From Sphingobium sp. EM0848 (lineage in GTDB: Bacteria > Pseudomonadota > Alphaproteobacteria > Sphingomonadales > Sphingomonadaceae): a stretch of DNA of 64,000 bases. Where the stretch lies: positions 2,678,501 through 2,742,500 of the forward strand of contig NZ_JABXWB010000001.1 of NCBI RefSeq assembly GCF_013375555.1, written 5' to 3'. The translations under genes were made by a program, and so were the position numbers. Positions 13,982 through 23,864 of this stretch are shown piece after piece. The notes beneath the pieces are model-generated. The model had not been told where the DNA came from, made no database searches, and saw nothing but the letters and a program-made list of their open reading frames with translations. Positions within the stretch are counted from its first letter, which is position 1; each line of letters begins with the position of its first letter.

Positions 13982-16765
13982 ATGAAGGGGAAGAGCCTTT
14001 GGCTGATATCCGCCGCCATGGTCGCATTGGGCAACCTTCCGGCGGCGTGGGCGCAGGACAGCAGCGCCGCCGCTGAACCGGACAACGTCAATATCATCGT
14101 CACCGCAACGCGGCGCGCCAGTCCCTTGTCGGATGTGCCGATCGCCGTGTCGGCCGTTACCGCGCAGGCGATGCAGAACAGCGGCGCCACTGATATTCGG
14201 TCGCTGAACCAGCTCGCGCCGTCGCTGCTGTTGTCGTCCACCGGAACGGAAGCCAATGCCTCGGCGCGTATTCGCGGGATTGGTACAGTGGGCGACAATC
14301 CGGGGCTGGAAAGCTCCGTCGCGGTGTTCATCGACGGGGTTTACCGATCGCGCACGGGCGCGGGTCTCAACGAACTGGGCGAGATCGAGCGGGTCGAGGT
14401 GCTGCGCGGACCGCAGGGGACCCTGTTCGGGCGCAATGCCTCGGCGGGTCTGATCAACATCATCAGCAAGGCGCCGGAGTTCAAGCTGGGCGGCAAGGCC
14501 GAGGTTACCTACGGCAATTATGACTATTGGCGTCTGGCGGGCCGCATCACCGGGCCGGTCAGCGATCAGCTGGCGCTCAGTCTGGATGGCGTCTGGTCGA
14601 AGCGCGACGGCTTCTTCGATCTGGTCGACGCAGCGGGCAAGAAGGTCGGCGACACCAACGACCGTGACCGCTATTTCCTGCGCGGACAGGCGCTGTTCGA
14701 GCCGAATGATGCGCTCTCCGTCCGGCTGATCGGGGATTATACCAACCGCGACGAAAGCTGCTGCGGTGCGGCCTATATCGAGACGCGGGAGCGGCGCCCG
14801 GTGGCGGGCGGGGGTTACAGCACCGCGCCGTTCAATCGGATCGCGGCGATCCTGGCGGGGCAGGGCAGTGTCTTTGCCGCCGATCCCTATGACCGCCAGC
14901 TTCACATCACGCCGGGCCGCGATTATGTGAGCAAGCTCAAGGATTGGGGTGTTTCGGGCGAGATCAATTATGATCTCGGCGGGGCCAAGCTGACCAGCAT
15001 CACCGCCTATCGCGACTATAAGAGCCAGGATTATGGCGATTATGACTATAGCGGAGCCGACCTGCTCTATCGCGATCCCAACACCTACCGCCAGTTCCGT
15101 ACCTTTACCCAGGAATTGCGGGCGCAGGGTTCCGCCTTTGGCGAGGTGCTCGACTGGCTGGTGGGCGGCTATTATGCGCATGAGAAGCTGACGCTGGAGG
15201 ATAATATCCGTTTCGGCGCGGATTATGGGCGCTTTGCGGCCTGCCGTTTGATGGCGGGGGCAAAGGTGAACAGCAACTTCAACGCGGCCCAGTTGGCGGC
15301 TTGTGGAAGCGGTCTTATAACGCCGACTTTGATAGGACTTACGCAGAATGGCCTGAATGCTGGTCTGACAGCGGCCTTTCAGCAAGCAGGTTTGTCACCT
15401 GTAATCGCAGCTGCGCGCGCTTCCGCAATTTCTGCGGGTCTGGCAGGCGGCTTGACTGCATTGACCAATATTCAATCGGGGGCGGGTGACCAAGCCTCGC
15501 TTTATCATCAGAAGAGCGAGAATTGGGCGCTGTTCACGCATAATATCATCCATATCACCAAGCGGCTCGATCTGACTCTGGGCCTTCGCTACACGCATGA
15601 GCGCAAGCGCTTCTCGGCTGATTTTGAAAATAATAACGACACCTGCGTGACGTTGCAGAACTCCAGTTTGCCAGGGATCGCGACCGCTGGGCTGGGGGAT
15701 GCATCGGCCTTAGCAGGAGGCATTCTGACCTTAGGTTGTCTTGGTAATAGTTCCAGCGGCCTTAACGCGCTTAATCTTAAAGATAAAACCAGCGATGGGG
15801 AATTTTCCGGCACTGCCGTCCTCTCGTGGAAGCCGGTGGATGAGTTGCTGGTCTATGGCAGCTATTCGAAGGGCTATAAGGCCGGTGGTTACAATCTCGA
15901 TCGGTTCCAACTGGGATCGACGGGGCTGAACGCGGTTCCCGCTGTGTTTTCGCCACGTCAGCCTTCGGACGTGACCAGCCTGCGCTTCGCCGCCGAGAAG
16001 GTCGATGTCTTTGAAATCGGTCTGAAATATACCCAGCCCAAATGGAGCGCGAACATCGCCGCCTTCCGGCAGGAGTTCAAGAATTTCCAGCTCAATACGT
16101 TCAACGGCACCAGCTTCGTGGTCCAGAACATCAATGGCTGTGACAGTGGTCTGACGGCATCGCGGACCTGCGCCAGCGATGATGTCGGCCCGGGTCTGAT
16201 CAGTCAGGGCGTCGAGTTGGAACTGTCGGCAATGCCGGTGCGCAATGTCCGCTTCGCCGGTGGTTTCACCTATGCTCGCGCCCGGTTCGCCAACAGGCTG
16301 GTCGGCAGCAGCAATGGCGCGGTGCCGCTCGATCCGGCGCTGTTCCTGTTGCACGGATCCGTCAACTCGCAGGCGCCGGAGGTAGTGACCACGGTCAGCG
16401 CATCATGGACGCCCAGCCTGGGCACGGGTGGGCTGTCGGCGCTTTTCTACATTGATGGGCGCATGACCGGCGACTTCAACACCGGGTCCGACCTGTTCCC
16501 AGAAAAGCGCCAGGACGGCTATGCGGTCTTCAACGCCCGCATCGGCATCCGTGGGCCGCAGCAGCGCTGGGCGGTCGAATTCTGGGGTCAGAATATCTTC
16601 AACCAGGATTACACCCAGGTTGCCTTCAGCAGTCCGTTGCAGTCGAGCAGCCCGGCCACCTCGACCATCGCGCAGTTCCCCACCGCGCCGATGGCGAACC
16701 AGCTGATCTCGGCCTATCTGGCCGAACCGCGCACTTACGGCATCACTTTGCGCGGGAGTTTCTGA
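13982..16765 (+). CDS. TonB-dependent outer-membrane receptor
   Basis: A 927-residue receptor of the large sphingomonad TonB family, with signal peptide (1-24, cut after AAWAQ), a Ton box-like stretch (NIIVTATRR), a plug domain (about 40-160; SVAVFIDGVYRSR, ERVEVLRGPQGTLFGRNASAGLINI) and a 22-strand barrel ending in the aromatic ...YGITLRGSF, as expected for BAM recognition. The start at 13982 follows GAGAGGGAGCG. Two stretches of the barrel (about 15295-15495 and 15628-15795) differ in base composition from the rest and encode Ala/Gly/Ser-rich loops. The ligand is unknown; no TonB/ExbBD or catabolic genes are adjacent. The stop overlaps the convergent yggS end. Confidence 0.93.
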   Translation: MKGKSLWLISAAMVALGNLPAAWAQDSSAAAEPDNVNIIVTATRRASPLSDVPIAVSAVTAQAMQNSGATDIRSLNQLAPSLLLSSTGTEANASARIRGIGTVGDNPGLESSVAVFIDGVYRSRTGAGLNELGEIERVEVLRGPQGTLFGRNASAGLINIISKAPEFKLGGKAEVTYGNYDYWRLAGRITGPVSDQLALSLDGVWSKRDGFFDLVDAAGKKVGDTNDRDRYFLRGQALFEPNDALSVRLIGDYTNRDESCCGAAYIETRERRPVAGGGYSTAPFNRIAAILAGQGSVFAADPYDRQLHITPGRDYVSKLKDWGVSGEINYDLGGAKLTSITAYRDYKSQDYGDYDYSGADLLYRDPNTYRQFRTFTQELRAQGSAFGEVLDWLVGGYYAHEKLTLEDNIRFGADYGRFAACRLMAGAKVNSNFNAAQLAACGSGLITPTLIGLTQNGLNAGLTAAFQQAGLSPVIAAARASAISAGLAGGLTALTNIQSGAGDQASLYHQKSENWALFTHNIIHITKRLDLTLGLRYTHERKRFSADFENNNDTCVTLQNSSLPGIATAGLGDASALAGGILTLGCLGNSSSGLNALNLKDKTSDGEFSGTAVLSWKPVDELLVYGSYSKGYKAGGYNLDRFQLGSTGLNAVPAVFSPRQPSDVTSLRFAAEKVDVFEIGLKYTQPKWSANIAAFRQEFKNFQLNTFNGTSFVVQNINGCDSGLTASRTCASDDVGPGLISQGVELELSAMPVRNVRFAGGFTYARARFANRLVGSSNGAVPLDPALFLLHGSVNSQAPEVVTTVSASWTPSLGTGGLSALFYIDGRMTGDFNTGSDLFPEKRQDGYAVFNARIGIRGPQQRWAVEFWGQNIFNQDYTQVAFSSPLQSSSPATSTIAQFPTAPMANQLISAYLAEPRTYGITLRGSF

Positions 16766-17477
16766 CCATGCCCCTGCCGCTCGTCGGATCGGGGCGAGCG
16801 GCGGACGGGCGTTCGCCGAACAAGGCGGTGCCGACGCGGATGTCGGTGGCGCCCAGCATGATCGCCGTTTCATAATCGCCCGACATGCCCATGGAGAGGC
16901 GCGCGAGACCTTCCTCGCGCGCCATTTTTGCGAGCAGCGCGAAAAAGGGCGCCGGTTCGATGTCGGCGGGGGGGACGCACATCAGGCCGAGCAGGGGAAT
17001 GTCGGCGGCCCGCGCCGCCTTGATCAGTGCCGGGGTATCGGCGATGGCGCAGCCGCCCTTCTGCTCCTCCGCACCGATATTGACCTGGATATAGCAGGGA
17101 ATGCGGCGGTCGGCGGCGTCCATCGCTTTGGTCAGCGCGGTCAGCAACGATGGCCGGTCGAGCGAATGGATGACGTCGAACAGGGCAATGGCGTCGGCCG
17201 CCTTGTTGGACTGAAGCTGGCCGACCAGATGCAGTTGGAGATCGGCACATTCTTCGCGCAGGGCGGGCCATTTGCCCTGCGCTTCCTGCACGCGATTTTC
17301 CCCGAAGGCGCGCTGGCCGGCGTCAATCAGGGGACGGATGGCGTCGGCCGCCTGCGTCTTGGATATGGCGATCAGGGTGATGTCGTCGGCGGTGCGGTCC
17401 GTCAGGCGCGCGGCGCGGCCCATGGCTTCGCGGACGGTAGCCAATCGCTGGGCCGCTTCGAGGGTGTCGGTCGTCAT
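16743..17477 (-). CDS. yggS: YggS-family pyridoxal-phosphate homeostasis protein (PLPBP)
   Basis: YggS/PLPBP binds PLP in a TIM barrel and buffers B6 vitamers; no enzyme activity is established. The product (244 residues from the ATG at 17477) has ITLIAISKTQ with the PLP lysine (about residue 36), FGENRVQEAQ, LHLVGQLQSNKA, CYIQVNIGAEEQKGG, LSMGMSGDYETAI and RVGTALFG, all family landmarks. An ATG further upstream (17501) is less likely because a divergent gene begins at 17500. The final 23 bases overlap the TonB receptor stop tail-to-tail. Confidence 0.92.
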   Translation of the reverse strand: MTTDTLEAAQRLATVREAMGRAARLTDRTADDITLIAISKTQAADAIRPLIDAGQRAFGENRVQEAQGKWPALREECADLQLHLVGQLQSNKAADAIALFDVIHSLDRPSLLTALTKAMDAADRRIPCYIQVNIGAEEQKGGCAIADTPALIKAARAADIPLLGLMCVPPADIEPAPFFALLAKMAREEGLARLSMGMSGDYETAIMLGATDIRVGTALFGERPSAARPDPTSGRGMVRNSRAK

Positions 17478-17499
17478 GGGGGCTGCTATAGGCAGGGCC

Positions 17500-18063
17500 A
17501 TGAAGCCTCGCCACCGCAAAAAATTGCCGGCCATCTGGTTGCTGACGGATGAGCGCGTGGCGAAGGAGGCTTTGCTGGCTGCCGCGCGGCGCTTGCCCAA
17601 GGGGGAGGCGGGGATCGTGCTGCGCCATTATCGGACGCCGACAACCGAGCGGCGGGCCTTGTTCGACCGGCTGGCTGCCATCGCGCGGAGACGGCGGCTG
17701 ACGCTGATGCTGGGCGGCACGGCGGCGCAGGCGGCAGCGTGGGGCGCGGCTGGCTGGCATGGGCGGGATGGGCGGAGGGCCATGCGCCCGCTGCTGCACA
17801 GCGCGCCGGTACATGATGCGCAGGAATTGAGGGCGGCCGAGAGGGGGAGGGCGGACTTCATCTTTCTCTCGCCGCTGTTTCCGACGCGGTCGCATCCGGG
17901 CGCACGGACATTGGGGCGGGTGCGTTTCGCGGCGCTGGCGCGGCGGGCCGACATGGACGTGATTGCGCTGGGCGGGGTGCGTGCGGTGCACCGGCCCATG
18001 TTGACGGGAATCGGAGCCTCCGGCTGGGCAGCTATTGACGGTTTGTTGATCGAGCGGCGGTGA
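17500..18063 (+). CDS. thiamine-phosphate-synthase-like (ThiE/TenI fold) protein
   Basis: The 187-residue protein resembles ThiE/TenI: PAIWLLTDERVAKE at the start (strand with the LLTD loop), GIVLRHYRTP, a Gly-rich stretch, ADFIFLSPLFPTRSHPGA (the phosphate-binding SP-F-T-S-P motif of the family) and VIALGGV near the C-terminus. It is shorter than canonical ThiE (about 210) and Arg-rich, so it may be a TenI-like or degenerate ThiE rather than the main enzyme. The ATG at 17500 is preceded by GGCAGGG. It is divergent from yggS, another vitamin-related gene. Confidence 0.72.
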   Translation: MKPRHRKKLPAIWLLTDERVAKEALLAAARRLPKGEAGIVLRHYRTPTTERRALFDRLAAIARRRRLTLMLGGTAAQAAAWGAAGWHGRDGRRAMRPLLHSAPVHDAQELRAAERGRADFIFLSPLFPTRSHPGARTLGRVRFAALARRADMDVIALGGVRAVHRPMLTGIGASGWAAIDGLLIERR

Positions 18064-18125
18064 CCGTCGTCAGCGCACGCATTTTGCGGCCCGCAACAGG
18101 CACAGGATATCGCAGGCTCGTGCTT

Positions 18126-18860
18126 TTAGAATTTGAAGATCGTGCCCAGATAGACGGCCTGGGCATCCTGCCGGTCGTCGGTCATCGGCGTCAGGCGGCC
18201 AGCGAAGCTGTTATTGTAGCGAATGCCGGCGGTGACGTTCAGGTTACGCGTGAGCGAATAGGAACTGGCCAAATCCAGCGAATAATCCTTGTCCGCACTG
18301 GGATTGCGGATCGTCGCGGCGGGTTCGCGGCGGCTTTCGATCAGCACCTTGGTGCTGAAGCGATCCTTCTTGTCCCGATCCCGATCCAGCGAGAAATTCT
18401 TGGCGCCCGCCATTTCGACAGGAACCGGATCCAGCTCCTTGCGGCCCACGGCTTCCGGCAAAGCGAACTTGCGCCAGTTATGCGCGCTGTTCAGGCTGAA
18501 CGCGACCGGCGCGATGTTCACCGTGTCAAGCGTGCGGCTGACGGCGATGCGGTCATTGAGATCGGCTGCGCGCACCATCACGGTGACGGAGCGCTGACCG
18601 CTCAGCGAGCCGCTGGTCGGCGTGAAGCGGAAATGCTGGCGCCCCGCCGACGCCGCGATCTTCGCATAGGCGGCTGCCAGGCGCGGGTCTTTGGTCGTGG
18701 GGGTGAAAGAGGAGATGCTGCCAAGCGCGCCGAGCGACACGGGAACATCCGCGCGCAGTCGCACGAGATCAGTTGCAGCGCCGATTGCCGGAGACAGCAT
18801 AAAGCCGGCTGCGGCGATTGCCGAGCCTGCCAATGCAATATGTCCCCTTTTCAGGCGCAT
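18126..18860 (-). CDS. secreted hypothetical protein, likely outer-membrane/periplasmic
   Basis: I do not recognise a named family. The 244-residue protein has an N-terminal signal peptide (MRLKRGHIALAGSAIAAAGFMLSP, cut near IGAATDL). The mature part is rich in alternating polar/aromatic strands (VRLRADVPVSLGALG, HFRFTPTSG, YSLDLASSYSL, LNVTAGIRYNNSF) and ends AVYLGTIFKF. The C-terminal aromatic and strand pattern is reminiscent of a small outer-membrane beta-barrel, but this is inference. It lies between a ThiE-like gene and the divergent DUF3576 lipoprotein. Confidence 0.7.
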   Translation of the reverse strand: MRLKRGHIALAGSAIAAAGFMLSPAIGAATDLVRLRADVPVSLGALGSISSFTPTTKDPRLAAAYAKIAASAGRQHFRFTPTSGSLSGQRSVTVMVRAADLNDRIAVSRTLDTVNIAPVAFSLNSAHNWRKFALPEAVGRKELDPVPVEMAGAKNFSLDRDRDKKDRFSTKVLIESRREPAATIRNPSADKDYSLDLASSYSLTRNLNVTAGIRYNNSFAGRLTPMTDDRQDAQAVYLGTIFKF

Positions 18861-19096
18861 GATCCGAATCTCTTCCCCGCCGACTACTTTTCTAGGACTC
18901 TCTCTACACGCAAGACTCTGAAATTGGTAGAGCGCGCCCCGTTTTTTATCCGGCCTGTTGCACGGAATACACAGGACTCGTTCACCCGCGCGACGAACCG
19001 TGGTGGGGCTGCCGAAGGTGGCGGCCCGGTCCCTCTTGCCGATTGGCGCGGCTTCTCTATAGAAGCGAAGCGTTTTTCTCGTTTGATGGGACAGTC

Positions 19097-19549
19097 ATGA
19101 TGGTCCGCCGCCTTTCCACGCCCCTTTCCGCCGGTCTGCTGCTGGCAGCTGTTCTGCCGCTCGCCGCTTGCGGCGGTGGCGCCAAGGATCGTCCCAAGGC
19201 GGATCTCGCCGCGTCGAAGGTCACGACCATTGGCGTCAACGCCTATCTGTGGCGCGCGACGCTGGACACCCTGTCCTTCATGCCGATGGTGCAGACGGAT
19301 TCGAACGGCGGCGTGATCGTGACCGACTGGTACGCCAATCCGAACAGCCCCAATGAACGGATGAAGCTGACCGTCTCGATCCTCGATCAGGATCTGCGCG
19401 CCGATGCGCTGCGCGTCGCCGCCAGCCGTCAGGTCAGCCAGAACGGCCAGTGGGTCGATGCCCCGGTTCAGGCCGCGACCGTGCAGAAGCTGGAGGAGAT
19501 CATCCTGACCAAGGCGCGCGATCTGCGCCGCATGGCGATTGCAGGCTAA
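19097..19549 (+). CDS. DUF3576 lipoprotein
   Basis: A 150-residue envelope lipoprotein: signal sequence with lipobox LPLAACGG (Cys about residue 25), then the DUF3576-type core VNAYLWRATLDTLSFMPMVQTDSNGGVIVTDWYANPNSPNERMKLTV and the SRQV..NGQWVDAPVQ stretch. The family is alphaproteobacterial and its function is unknown. It sits directly upstream of leuS-lptE-holA, an arrangement I recall for this domain, and may serve LPS/outer-membrane assembly with LptE, by inference. The ATG at 19097 rather than 19043 gives a normal signal peptide. Confidence 0.87.
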   Translation: MMVRRLSTPLSAGLLLAAVLPLAACGGGAKDRPKADLAASKVTTIGVNAYLWRATLDTLSFMPMVQTDSNGGVIVTDWYANPNSPNERMKLTVSILDQDLRADALRVAASRQVSQNGQWVDAPVQAATVQKLEEIILTKARDLRRMAIAG

Positions 19550-19582
19550 AGCCCTTTTTTCCGTCGATTTTATGAAACAACG

Positions 19583-19608
19583 GGGCTGGGCTTGCAAAAG
19601 CTCAGCCC
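19583..19608 (+). terminator. hairpin between the DUF3576 gene and leuS
   Basis: An 11-base-pair stem (19583-19593 with 19598-19608, one G-U pair) closes a GCAA tetraloop and is followed by ATGCATTTTG. It may be a terminator of the DUF3576 gene or a leader hairpin of leuS, whose ATG follows 24 bases later. Confidence 0.5.
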
Positions 19609-19631
19609 GAATGCATTTTGAGGACTAACCC

Positions 19632-22163
19632 ATGCAAAGGCGCTTCAACCCACTTGAGGCCGATGCCCGTTGGCAGGCCGTCTGGGACGAGAAGCAGACG
19701 TTCAAGGCGTCCGACAGCAGCGACAAGCCGCGCAGCTATGTGCTGGAGATGTTCCCCTATCCCTCGGGGCGCATTCATATCGGTCATGTGCGCAACTATT
19801 CTATGGGCGATGTGCTGGCGCGATTCCGTCGGATGACCGGGCATGAGGTGCTGCATCCCATGGGTTGGGACGCCTTCGGCATGCCCGCCGAAAATGCCGC
19901 GATGGAAAAGAAGGTGCATCCCGGCGCCTGGACCCGTTCCAACATCGCGACGATGCGGGCGCAGCTCAAGAAGCTGGGCTTCGCGCTGGACTGGAGCCGG
20001 GAACTCGCCACCTGCGAGCCAGATTATTACGGCCAGGAACAGGCGCTGTTCCTCGACATGCTGGAAGCGGGTCTGGTCTATCGCAAGGAATCGGCGGTCA
20101 ACTGGGACCCGGTCGACATGACCGTTCTGGCCAATGAGCAGGTGATTGACGGCAAGGGCTGGCGTTCCGGCGCGCTGGTCGAGAAGCGCAAGTTGAGCCA
20201 GTGGTTCCTGAAGATCACCCAGTTCGCGGACGATCTGCTGGGCGGCCTCAAGACGCTCGACCAGTGGCCCGACAAGGTCAAGCTGATGCAGGAGAACTGG
20301 ATCGGCAAGTCGGTCGGCCTGCAATTCCGTTTCAAGCTGGACGCGCCGGTGGGCGACATCGCCGAGGTCGACGTTTTCTCCACCCGTCCCGACACGATCT
20401 TCGGCGCGAGCTTCGCCGCCATCGCGGCCGACCATCCAATCGCGCTGGCGCTGGCCGCGAAGGATGCCGCGCTCCACGCCTTTGCCGAGGAATGCCGCCA
20501 GACCGGCACCGCCGCGGCCGAGGTCGAGACGCAGGAAAAGAAGGGCTATGACACCGGCCTGTCGGTGATCCACCCCTTCACGGGCGCCAGGCTGCCGCTG
20601 TTCGTCGCCAATTTCGTGCTGATGGACTATGGCACCGGCGCCGTCATGGCGGTTCCGGGGCATGACCAGCGCGACCTCGACTTCGCGCGCAAATATATGT
20701 TGCCCGTGGAGCGCGTCGTCGCCGCTGAGGGCGATGAGGGCAAGGGTATTGGCGACGAAGCCTATACCGGTTCCGGTCGCCTCGTGAACTCGGACTTCCT
20801 GAACGGTCTGGGCGTCGAAGAGGCCAAGGCCGAGGTTATCCGCCGCGCCGAGAGCGAGGGCTGGGGCACCGGCACCACGGTTTTCCGCCTGCGCGACTGG
20901 GGCGTGTCGCGCCAGCGCTATTGGGGCACGCCGATCCCGGTCATCCATTGCGACGACTGCGGCCCGGTGGCTGTGCCCAAGGACCAGTTGCCCGTGGTGC
21001 TGCCCGAGGATGTCAGCTTCGACATTCCCGGCAATCCGCTGGATCGCCACCCGACATGGAAGCATGTCGATTGCCCCAAATGCGGCAAGGCGGCACGGCG
21101 TGAGACAGACACGCTGGACACCTTCGCGGACTCCAGCTGGTATTTCATCCGCTTCGCCAGCCAGCCCAAGGACAGGCCCTTCGACCGCGAGACGGTCGAG
21201 AAATGGCTGCCGGTCGGCCAATATATTGGCGGCGTGGAACATGCGATTTTGCATCTGCTCTATGCCCGTTTCTGGACGCGCGCGCTCCAGCACATGGGGC
21301 AGCTGGGCTTTGCCGAGCCGTTCACCGGCCTCTTCACCCAGGGCATGGTGACGCACGAAACCTACAAGTCGCCCGAAGGCGTCTGGCTGGCGCCGCAGGA
21401 TGTCGAGCGGCAGGGCGACAGGCTGGTCATGGTCGAAAGCGGCGCGCCGGTCACGGTCGGCCGCGTCGAGAAAATGTCCAAGTCCAAGAAGAATGTCGTC
21501 GATCCCGATGACATCATCGCCCAATATGGCGCGGACGCGGTGCGCTGGTTCATGCTGTCCGACAGCCCGCCGGAACGCGATTTGCCCTGGACCGAAGCCG
21601 GGATCGAAGGATCATGGCGTTTCGTGAACCGTCTGTGGAGGCTGTTCGGGGAGGCGGACAAGGCTGCCGAAGGGCAGGAAGTTTCTGGTCAGGATCGGGC
21701 CCTCGACCGCAAGTTGCATCAGACCGTCGACGGCGTAGCCAAGGATATCGAGGCCCTGTCCTTCAACAAGGCGGTGGCGAAGATCTACGAACTCACCAAC
21801 GCGGTCGAAAAGGCCAAGCCTTCCGCCAGCCGCAGCGCTGCGATTCGCGCACTGGCGTTGCTGGTCGCGCCGATGACTCCGCATCTCGCGGAAGAGGCCT
21901 GGGCCGACATGGGCGAACAGGGGCTGATTGCGGAAGCCGCCTGGCCGGCGGTCGATCCCGCGCTGCTGGTCGAGGATGAAGTGACCATCGCCTGCCAGGT
22001 GATGGGCAAGCTGCGCGACACCATCACCGTCCCCAAGGGTACGCCGAAGGATGAGCTGGAAAAGCTGGCCCTTGCCGCGCCCAATGTGGTCCGCACGCTG
22101 GACGGCGCGACGCCGAAGAAGGTGATTGTGGTGCCCGATCGTCTGGTGAACCTGGTCGTCTGA
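19632..22163 (+). CDS. leuS: leucyl-tRNA synthetase
   Basis: LeuS charges leucine onto its tRNAs; class I synthetase. The 843-residue product has normal length, starting [15 protein letters not shown]. The HIGH motif reads [12 protein letters not shown] near residue 46, the KMSKS loop reads [15 protein letters not shown] near residue 615, and the CP1 editing domain lies between ([12 protein letters not shown].. [20 protein letters not shown] with the editing Asp). A zinc-type Cys pattern (CDDCGP, CPKCGK) is seen in the connective domain. It is followed by a terminator-like hairpin and lptE, and preceded by the DUF3576 gene. Confidence 0.97.
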   Translation: MQRRFNPLEADARWQAVWDEKQTFKASDSSDKPRSYVLEMFPYPSGRIHIGHVRNYSMGDVLARFRRMTGHEVLHPMGWDAFGMPAENAAMEKKVHPGAWTRSNIATMRAQLKKLGFALDWSRELATCEPDYYGQEQALFLDMLEAGLVYRKESAVNWDPVDMTVLANEQVIDGKGWRSGALVEKRKLSQWFLKITQFADDLLGGLKTLDQWPDKVKLMQENWIGKSVGLQFRFKLDAPVGDIAEVDVFSTRPDTIFGASFAAIAADHPIALALAAKDAALHAFAEECRQTGTAAAEVETQEKKGYDTGLSVIHPFTGARLPLFVANFVLMDYGTGAVMAVPGHDQRDLDFARKYMLPVERVVAAEGDEGKGIGDEAYTGSGRLVNSDFLNGLGVEEAKAEVIRRAESEGWGTGTTVFRLRDWGVSRQRYWGTPIPVIHCDDCGPVAVPKDQLPVVLPEDVSFDIPGNPLDRHPTWKHVDCPKCGKAARRETDTLDTFADSSWYFIRFASQPKDRPFDRETVEKWLPVGQYIGGVEHAILHLLYARFWTRALQHMGQLGFAEPFTGLFTQGMVTHETYKSPEGVWLAPQDVERQGDRLVMVESGAPVTVGRVEKMSKSKKNVVDPDDIIAQYGADAVRWFMLSDSPPERDLPWTEAGIEGSWRFVNRLWRLFGEADKAAEGQEVSGQDRALDRKLHQTVDGVAKDIEALSFNKAVAKIYELTNAVEKAKPSASRSAAIRALALLVAPMTPHLAEEAWADMGEQGLIAEAAWPAVDPALLVEDEVTIACQVMGKLRDTITVPKGTPKDELEKLALAAPNVVRTLDGATPKKVIVVPDRLVNLVV

Positions 22164-22176
22164 TCGCGAACGGACG

Positions 22177-22225
22177 GAAGGGTGAAGGATTGGTAGACCG
22201 TTCACCCTTCTATTTTCGTTTGTTT
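22177..22225 (+). terminator. terminator after leuS
   Basis: Inverted arms GAAGGGTGAA (22177-22186) and TTCACCCTTC (22201-22210), perfect over ten bases, are followed by TATTTTCGTTTGTTTG. Its presence suggests lptE also has its own promoter. Confidence 0.65.
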
Positions 22226-22286
22226 GCCGCATTCTGCGAGCCTTCGACTGTTCCAGCCGACTTCAGAATGCTCTAAGGGTCCTTCC

Positions 22287-22784
22287 ATGAAGCGCATTTT
22301 GCCCCTGCTCGGCCTTACGGTTCTCCTCTCCGCCTGCGGGCTGCGTCCCGTCTATGGCGGGGGCAGCCATGGCACGGTCGCGCAGACGCTCGGCAATGTC
22401 GAGGTGCAGCCGATCGAGGGCAAGGGCGGCTGGCTGGTGCGCAATGCGCTGAACGACCGGCTGGCGGCGATGAGCGGCACCGGGCCCGGTTATAAGCTGG
22501 TGGTGAAGCTGGAGGATGACATTAGCGGCTTCGGCCTGCGCTCCGACGCCGCCGTGACGCGGGAGCGTCGGACGCTGCGTGCCCGCTACCAACTGATCGA
22601 CAGCACCACGGGTGCGCAGATTCTGGACGCTACCGCCGGATCGGATGTCGGCATCGATGTCGTGTCCAGCGAATATGCGACGATCGCGGCCGAAGACACG
22701 GCGCTGGAACGCCTGTCGCAAACCATTGCGGATCAGATCGTCAATCGGCTGGCCATGTTCGCCCGACGGGAAAAGGCCCGTTGA
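22287..22784 (+). CDS. lptE: LPS assembly lipoprotein LptE
   Basis: LptE is the outer-membrane lipoprotein plug of the LptD translocon, which inserts lipopolysaccharide into the outer leaflet. The 165-residue protein has a lipobox LLSACGLRPVYGG (Cys about residue 17); the CG-RP-Y sequence is characteristic of LptE. The rest (VEVQPIEGKGGWLVRNAL, EDDISGFGLRSDAAVTRERRTLRARYQLID) is the alpha/beta fold of the family. It lies between leuS and holA, its classical position in proteobacteria. The TGA overlaps the TTG start of holA. Confidence 0.93.
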   Translation: MKRILPLLGLTVLLSACGLRPVYGGGSHGTVAQTLGNVEVQPIEGKGGWLVRNALNDRLAAMSGTGPGYKLVVKLEDDISGFGLRSDAAVTRERRTLRARYQLIDSTTGAQILDATAGSDVGIDVVSSEYATIAAEDTALERLSQTIADQIVNRLAMFARREKAR

Positions 22785-23818
22785 AGGCCAGTCGCGGCCA
22801 GATCGAAAAGGCGCTCGACGCAGCAGGCCAGGGATTGGCCGCCGATTGCCGCTTCTTCCTGCTCTACGGTCCCGATGAAGCGGGTAGCGCCACGCTTGCC
22901 AAGCGGCTGGAGCGCGCCATGGGACCGGAGGCGGAACGGATCGATCTCGACGGGCCGACTCTGCGCGACGATCCGGCGCGGCTGGCGGACGAGGCCGCAT
23001 CCTTCTCCATGTTCGGGGACAAGCGCTGGATTCGCCTGAATGGCATTGGCGAGGAATCGCTCTCCGCGCTGACTGCGTTGCTGGAGGCGGAAGCGGCGGG
23101 CAATCCGGTCATCGCCTTGGCCGGTGCACTGAAGGGCACGTCGAAGCTGCTGAAGCTGGCGCTCGATCACAAGCAGACCATGGCCTTCGCATCCTACCAG
23201 CCCGACGCGCGGGAGGCGGAGCAGATCGCCATCGCCATCGCGCGGGAAGGGGGGCTGCGCCTGTCGTCCGAACTCGGCCGCCGCATCGCGGACCTCACCA
23301 ATGGCGATCGTACGCTGATGGCGGGGGAGGTGGAGAAGCTGATCCTCTATCTCGACGCCGCGCCCGACCGCCCGCGCGAGGCGACCGAAGAGGCGCTGGA
23401 TGCGTTGTCGGCGGATAATCCCGATTCCGATGCGGCACCGTTGGTGAACGCCGTGCTGGGCGGCGATTTGCGCGGCATGCACCGGGAGCTGGGGCGTCTG
23501 GCGGAAGCGGGAACGGCGATGGCGGCGGTGCTGCGGCCGCTTTTGACCCGCGCCATGCTGCTGGCCAATATCCGCGCCGATTTCGATGACAGCGGACGGC
23601 TGGAGGGCGCGGTCGAGGCAGCGGGCAAGGCGGTCTTCTGGAAGGAAAAAGGCATCGTCACGCGGCAGGTCCGCATCTGGGATGCGACCGGCATCGCCCG
23701 CGTCATCCAGCGGCTGGCTCAAGCCGAGCGTGCCAGCCGGTCGGGCAGGGGACTGGGCGATCTGATGGTCCGCCACGAATTGCTCGCCATCGCCCGACAG
23801 GCGGCGCGCGAGCGGTGA
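22781..23818 (+). CDS. holA: DNA polymerase III delta subunit
   Basis: HolA is the clamp-loader delta subunit that opens the beta clamp. The 345-residue product begins at a TTG overlapping the lptE stop (TTGA). Landmarks are [21 protein letters not shown] in the N-terminal AAA-like domain, the [16 protein letters not shown] segment (beta-binding region near residue 73-88), [16 protein letters not shown] and the C-terminal [28 protein letters not shown] helix bundle. leuS-lptE-holA is the order in E. coli. The start codon is not ATG, which is common in this window. Confidence 0.94.
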   Translation: MKASRGQIEKALDAAGQGLAADCRFFLLYGPDEAGSATLAKRLERAMGPEAERIDLDGPTLRDDPARLADEAASFSMFGDKRWIRLNGIGEESLSALTALLEAEAAGNPVIALAGALKGTSKLLKLALDHKQTMAFASYQPDAREAEQIAIAIAREGGLRLSSELGRRIADLTNGDRTLMAGEVEKLILYLDAAPDRPREATEEALDALSADNPDSDAAPLVNAVLGGDLRGMHRELGRLAEAGTAMAAVLRPLLTRAMLLANIRADFDDSGRLEGAVEAAGKAVFWKEKGIVTRQVRIWDATGIARVIQRLAQAERASRSGRGLGDLMVRHELLAIARQAARER

Positions 23819-23864
23819 GCCTAAGCGCTTGATCGGACGCCGTGCCGACGCCATATTGCCGCGC

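Noticed and set aside
13871..15385. 504-codon minus-strand frame antisense to the TonB receptor
   Set aside because: Shadow frame opposite a plug and barrel with intact motifs.
19602..21524. 640-codon minus-strand frame antisense to leuS
   Set aside because: Fully inside leuS on the other strand; no motifs or RBS, codon-bias artefact.
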